This document shows, piece after piece, positions 60,868 through 64,000 of a stretch of 64,000 nt of DNA (within the stretch, counting starts at the first letter, position 1; every line of letters starts with the position of its first letter). Below the pieces are notes generated by a model, which saw nothing but the letters and a program-made list of their open reading frames with translations, did not search any database and was not told the DNA's origin. Location: assembly GCF_008065155.1 (NCBI RefSeq), contig NZ_CP042819.1, positions 186,001 to 250,000 of the forward strand, in the 5' to 3' direction. The stretch comes from Octadecabacter sp. SW4 (lineage in GTDB: Bacteria; Pseudomonadota; Alphaproteobacteria; Rhodobacterales; Rhodobacteraceae). Both the position numbers and the translations under genes were made by a program.

Positions 60868-61986
60868 TCAGGCCCCCAACTTCATGGCATGGCCAGTCTC
60901 GGCGTCAAACAGTTTCACCAAATGTGTCGGCACATACACCGTGGCAACGCCTGACAGATGGGCAATATCCCCGTTAGTGTCAGCCTTGAAAACAAGGCTG
61001 TCTTCACCACTGCGGGCATGCAAAAGCGCCTCTGAACCAAGCGGTTCAACAAGATCGAGATTGATGGGGAGCGCCGACGACTTTCCCTCATCAGACAGGG
61101 TCACATGTTCGGGGCGGATACCTACGATCACTTCGCGCCCCGCCTGCCCAGTCGTGGACCCGTCAATCCTGATCTCAGCACTGCCGATCTGTGCCCCGTT
61201 TTCGGTTAGCGTCCCCTTCATCTGGTTCATTGGCGGAGAGCCCAGAAAACCTGCCACAAAAATGTTGGCGGGATCGTTAAACAATTCCATCGGCGTTCCG
61301 ACCTGTTCGATCCTGCCGTCATTCATGACGACAATCCGGTCCGCCAGGGTCATTGCCTCGACTTGATCATGCGTTACGTAGACCGATGTCACGCCAAGCC
61401 TGTTGTGCAATCGTTTGATTTCTGCGCGCATCTGTGTGCGAAGCTTGGCGTCAAGGTTCGACAGCGGTTCGTCAAACAGGAACACCTTTGGGTGACGCAC
61501 GATGGCACGGCCCATGGCGACACGCTGCCGCTGCCCGCCTGACAAATCTGCGGGGCGCCGATCAAGGTAAGGGGTCAGGCCGAGGATCTCGGCGACATCG
61601 TCGATCGTGGTCTTGATCTCGGCCCTGGGCATCTTTCGAATACGCAATCCGAAGGCCATGTTGTCGGCCACATTCAGGTGCGGATAGAGCGCGTAGTTCT
61701 GAAAAACCATCGCCACGTCGCGGTCTTTGGGGGCGATCCGGTTCATGCGGCGGCCATCGATTGTAAGGTCACCACCCGTGATTTCCTCGAGACCCGCAAT
61801 CATCCGCAAGGTGGTTGATTTTCCACAGCCCGACGGGCCAACCAACACCACGAATTCCTTTTCCTCGACATTCAAGTCGATCCCGTGGACGACCTGCAAA
61901 GCCCCATATGCCTTTACGATACCACTGAGATTTACACCGGACAATGTCCCCTCCCCCAGGTGCAGCCCAACCGGGCCAATCGACAT
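60868..61986 (-). CDS. ABC transporter ATP-binding protein (AlgS/MsmK-type)
   Basis: The 372-residue ATPase has Walker A GPSGCGKST near residue 52, Q-loop MVFQNYALYPHLNVADN near 95, signature LSGGQRQRVAMGRAI near 148, Walker B VFLFDEPLSNLD near 170 and YVTHDQVEAMTLADRIVVM near 200. A TOBE/OB domain follows. The annotated ATG at 61986 is 22 bases from an operator palindrome and lacks a good Shine-Dalgarno; a TTG at 61944 has GGGAGGGG just upstream and would give 358 residues, so the true start may be there. First gene of the reverse operon. Confidence 0.9.
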   Translation of the reverse strand: MSIGPVGLHLGEGTLSGVNLSGIVKAYGALQVVHGIDLNVEEKEFVVLVGPSGCGKSTTLRMIAGLEEITGGDLTIDGRRMNRIAPKDRDVAMVFQNYALYPHLNVADNMAFGLRIRKMPRAEIKTTIDDVAEILGLTPYLDRRPADLSGGQRQRVAMGRAIVRHPKVFLFDEPLSNLDAKLRTQMRAEIKRLHNRLGVTSVYVTHDQVEAMTLADRIVVMNDGRIEQVGTPMELFNDPANIFVAGFLGSPPMNQMKGTLTENGAQIGSAEIRIDGSTTGQAGREVIVGIRPEHVTLSDEGKSSALPINLDLVEPLGSEALLHARSGEDSLVFKADTNGDIAHLSGVATVYVPTHLVKLFDAETGHAMKLGA

Positions 61987-62007
61987 GAACGAATCACATC
62001 ATCCCCT

Positions 62008-62052
62008 CTGGTATACTAGTAGCTCATCTCAAATGCCAGTCTAGTATACTAG
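62008..62052. promoter_or_regulatory. Two operator palindromes in the divergent ABC/gntR gap
   Basis: CTGGTATACTAG (62008-62019) and CTAGTATACTAG (62041-62052) lie with starts 33 bp apart, about three helical turns, so two dimers would bind on one face. They sit between the ATPase gene and the GntR gene and would control both. Confidence 0.65.
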
Positions 62053-62104
62053 TTTATTTCCTGATATTCAGGTATCACCGGTGGGGTCGAAAGGGTTTCT
62101 AATT

Positions 62105-62797
62105 ATGGTACAGTCAATCGCTCAAAACGAACGCCGCACGAGCGTGGATGATGTTTTTGACAATCTGCATGAGCAAATTGTGACTCTGAAGCTCAAGCCT
62201 GGGGATCGTATTTCAGAGGCCGAAATAGCAGCGCAGTTTGGTGTGTCGCGGCAGCCTGTACGTGATGCTTTCAGCAGGCTGGCAAACCTGGATTTGCTTT
62301 TGATCCGGCCACAGCGGGCGACCGAGGTCCGGCGGTTTTCATTGCGCCAGATCGAAAAGGCTCGGTTCATTCGGGCCGCTATTGAAAAAGAGGTATTGCG
62401 CCGCGCCGCAGCCCATTGCGACAGTGCAGGCGCGGCACAGTTGAGCGATGCCTTGGCACAGCAAAAAGCAGCGGTTGCCGCCAAGGATGTTGAGCGTTTT
62501 GGCAAGCTTGACTATGCCTTTCATGAGATATTGTGCGATATCGCGCATGTGGACTATGCGTTTGATGTAATCCTTGAGGAAAAGGCGAAAGTCGACCGGC
62601 TCTGCATGCTGGGCATCGAAAAAGAGCAGCGCATGCCCGAACTGATCGAGGACCATAAGGCGATCGCCGACGCGATCATTTCGCATGATGCAGAGGCCGC
62701 AATCGCCGCAGGTCAAAAGCACCTTTCGCGTCTTGATGGCACGATCGCGCGGATCACCGCGACGAACGCAAATTACTTTGAGAGCGCAAGCTCCTAG
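62105..62797 (+). CDS. GntR-family regulator with FCD domain (copy 2)
   Basis: The 230-residue regulator has an N-terminal winged helix (SEAEIAAQFGVSRQPVRDAF) and an FCD domain with LDYAFHEILCDI and HKAIADAIISHD as likely metal and ligand contacts. It is a close paralogue of the one at 47335. I used the ATG at 62105, preceded by AAAGGG; a GTG start at 62081 is possible. Two operator copies directly upstream suggest autoregulation and control of the divergent ABC-lyase operon. Confidence 0.9.
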   Translation: MVQSIAQNERRTSVDDVFDNLHEQIVTLKLKPGDRISEAEIAAQFGVSRQPVRDAFSRLANLDLLLIRPQRATEVRRFSLRQIEKARFIRAAIEKEVLRRAAAHCDSAGAAQLSDALAQQKAAVAAKDVERFGKLDYAFHEILCDIAHVDYAFDVILEEKAKVDRLCMLGIEKEQRMPELIEDHKAIADAIISHDAEAAIAAGQKHLSRLDGTIARITATNANYFESASS

Positions 62798-62857
62798 AAC
62801 GGGTCCGGCCTATTTGATGGCCTGCCCCTAACGCGCGCCCAAATACGGAACCGGTCC

Positions 62858-64000
62858 ATGACCACAGCGACAGAATATGCAGAGGCTGAGGCCGGTCCCG
62901 GCGCACGGCAGGTGTTTGTTCTGGCGTGGCCTATGACGCTGCGGGCGATCTTCCTTCATGGGACCGTTGTGATTGATGGCTTCCTTTTATCGTCCTTAGG
63001 GGAAGGAGCACTTGCCGCGATGGGTCTGGCGGCGGCCCTTGGCGGGATTGTGTTGGGTTTTATCTTCGCCTTCTCTCATGCAATGCAGATCCGCACCGCG
63101 CAGGCGTTCGGCGGCGGAAATCCGATTTTTCTAAAATCCGTGCTGGTTGCGGGGCTGACTGTCAGCCTCGGCATTGGCGTAGTCGGCGTTGGCATGATCC
63201 TGGTCTGGGGCGAGGTAGTGATCGCTGCACTGGCCCCATCAACCCAGATCGCCGGTCAAGCGCAGACCTATCTGTTGATCTTCACCGTTGTTATCCTTTG
63301 CGAGGCAATCGGCCAGTGTATTGCAAGTTTCTTCAATGGCTGTAGCCGCAGTAAACTGCCCCTCTACGGGTATCTGCTTTCAGTCCCTATCAACGTCACC
63401 AGCAGCATCGTCTTGATCCATGGATATTGGGGTTTCCCGGCGCTTGGCGTGGCTGGCGCCGCTCTTGGCAGCGCCATCGCGATCACCGTTCAAACCGCGT
63501 TTTGGAGCGTTCTTTTATTTCGCACGAGTGGGCACTTGCTTCGTGTCGTGGGGTGGCACCTTGATACATTTGTGTCCACCCTTAAACGGCACATTCAGTT
63601 TGCCTTGCCGATCGCTGCAACCTTTGTCAGCGCGACGCTTTCGACGCATTTGTGTTCACTGATCTACGCCAGAATGGCGCTCAACAGTTTTGCGGCGCTG
63701 ACGCTCATCGCGCCGTGGAACATGTTGGCCGGGCAAATCGCGATGCAGTGGACCCAAGCGACCGGCATCTTGGTTGCCCAATTGCTTGGCAAGCGCACCC
63801 CTGAGGACGTGCTCGACCGCTTCCTGTCGCGCGCCTGGCTTGGCGCATTTGTAGCTGCGGGCATTGTATCGGCGGCGTTTCTGATCATGGGCCTGTCGCT
63901 CGACTGGATTTACCCGAACCTTGAACGTGAGACCCGCGCGATCCTGTTTGGGTTTCTGCCGATCCTGATGGTCATCCAGTTTCCCCGCGCCACCAATGCG
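62858..64000 (+). CDS. MATE-family efflux transporter (3' end outside window)
   Basis: An open frame from the ATG at 62858 runs without a stop to the window end (381 codons). It is strongly hydrophobic and follows the MATE pattern: QVFVLAWPMTLRAIFLHGTV at the start, LGEGALAAMGLAAALGG near residue 48, FFNGCSRSKLPLYGYLLSVP near residue 160 and a symmetric second half starting near HIQFALPIAATFVSA. MATE proteins export drugs or organic compounds with proton or sodium influx. It follows the GntR gene by 60 bases and is likely in the same transcript. Confidence 0.8.
   Translation, partial: MTTATEYAEAEAGPGARQVFVLAWPMTLRAIFLHGTVVIDGFLLSSLGEGALAAMGLAAALGGIVLGFIFAFSHAMQIRTAQAFGGGNPIFLKSVLVAGLTVSLGIGVVGVGMILVWGEVVIAALAPSTQIAGQAQTYLLIFTVVILCEAIGQCIASFFNGCSRSKLPLYGYLLSVPINVTSSIVLIHGYWGFPALGVAGAALGSAIAITVQTAFWSVLLFRTSGHLLRVVGWHLDTFVSTLKRHIQFALPIAATFVSATLSTHLCSLIYARMALNSFAALTLIAPWNMLAGQIAMQWTQATGILVAQLLGKRTPEDVLDRFLSRAWLGAFVAAGIVSAAFLIMGLSLDWIYPNLERETRAILFGFLPILMVIQFPRATNA

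Overview
The window looks like chromosome from a marine alphaproteobacterium of the Rhodobacterales (Roseobacter-type). It has high-GC coding sequence, tightly packed operons, several TRAP transporters, an aerobic-type cobalamin locus with CobN, DUF1636 and CbtAB, and a CbiG-CobJ fusion. The genus cannot be fixed from the sequence.

Region 1 (1-12.9 kb) is a catabolic block. An RpiR-type repressor is divergent from an N-formylglutamate amidohydrolase-like enzyme, a tripartite TRAP transporter, a glutamine-synthetase-like ligase, an aldehyde dehydrogenase, an iron alcohol dehydrogenase and a PotABCD-type ABC transporter. My reading, which is inference, is uptake of an amine or amino alcohol followed by gamma-glutamylation, two oxidations and amide hydrolysis. 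Region 2 (12.9-14.4 kb) is debris: a truncated IS110-type transposase and a short CPBP-like membrane-protein fragment.

Region 3 (14.4-40.3 kb) is the cobalamin region. It holds cobO, cobN, cobW, cbtA, cbtB under a B12 riboswitch, cobD, cobC, two DUF1636 proteins and a forward operon DUF6732-cbiX-cobH-cobL-cobI-cbiG/cobJ-cobM. Interspersed are an endonuclease-fold protein, a ten-helix membrane protein, smc, a transglutaminase-like protein, a receiver-like protein without its phosphoacceptor Asp and a glutathionyl-hydroquinone reductase. CobN carries what looks like an in-frame copy of a dispersed intergenic repeat.

Region 4 (40.4-45.3 kb) is housekeeping: a MalY/PatB-like lyase, peptide deformylase plus a degenerate second copy, fmt, a UPF0126 channel and rnhA. 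It ends in the broken 3' end of a methyltransferase gene that overlaps rnhA.

Region 5 (45.4-64 kb) is a polyuronate (alginate-like) utilisation island. It carries kduI, a TRAP transporter, an RraA-like aldolase, kdgK, an SDR reductase, a GarR-like reductase, kdgF, a PL15 oligoalginate lyase (Atu3025-like), an AlgQ/AlgM2/AlgM1/AlgS-like ABC importer, two paralogous GntR/FCD regulators and the start of a MATE transporter. Palindromic CTAGTATACTAG boxes beside the regulators suggest one shared operator. All four transporter binding-protein genes that have a downstream partner are followed by a strong RNA hairpin.
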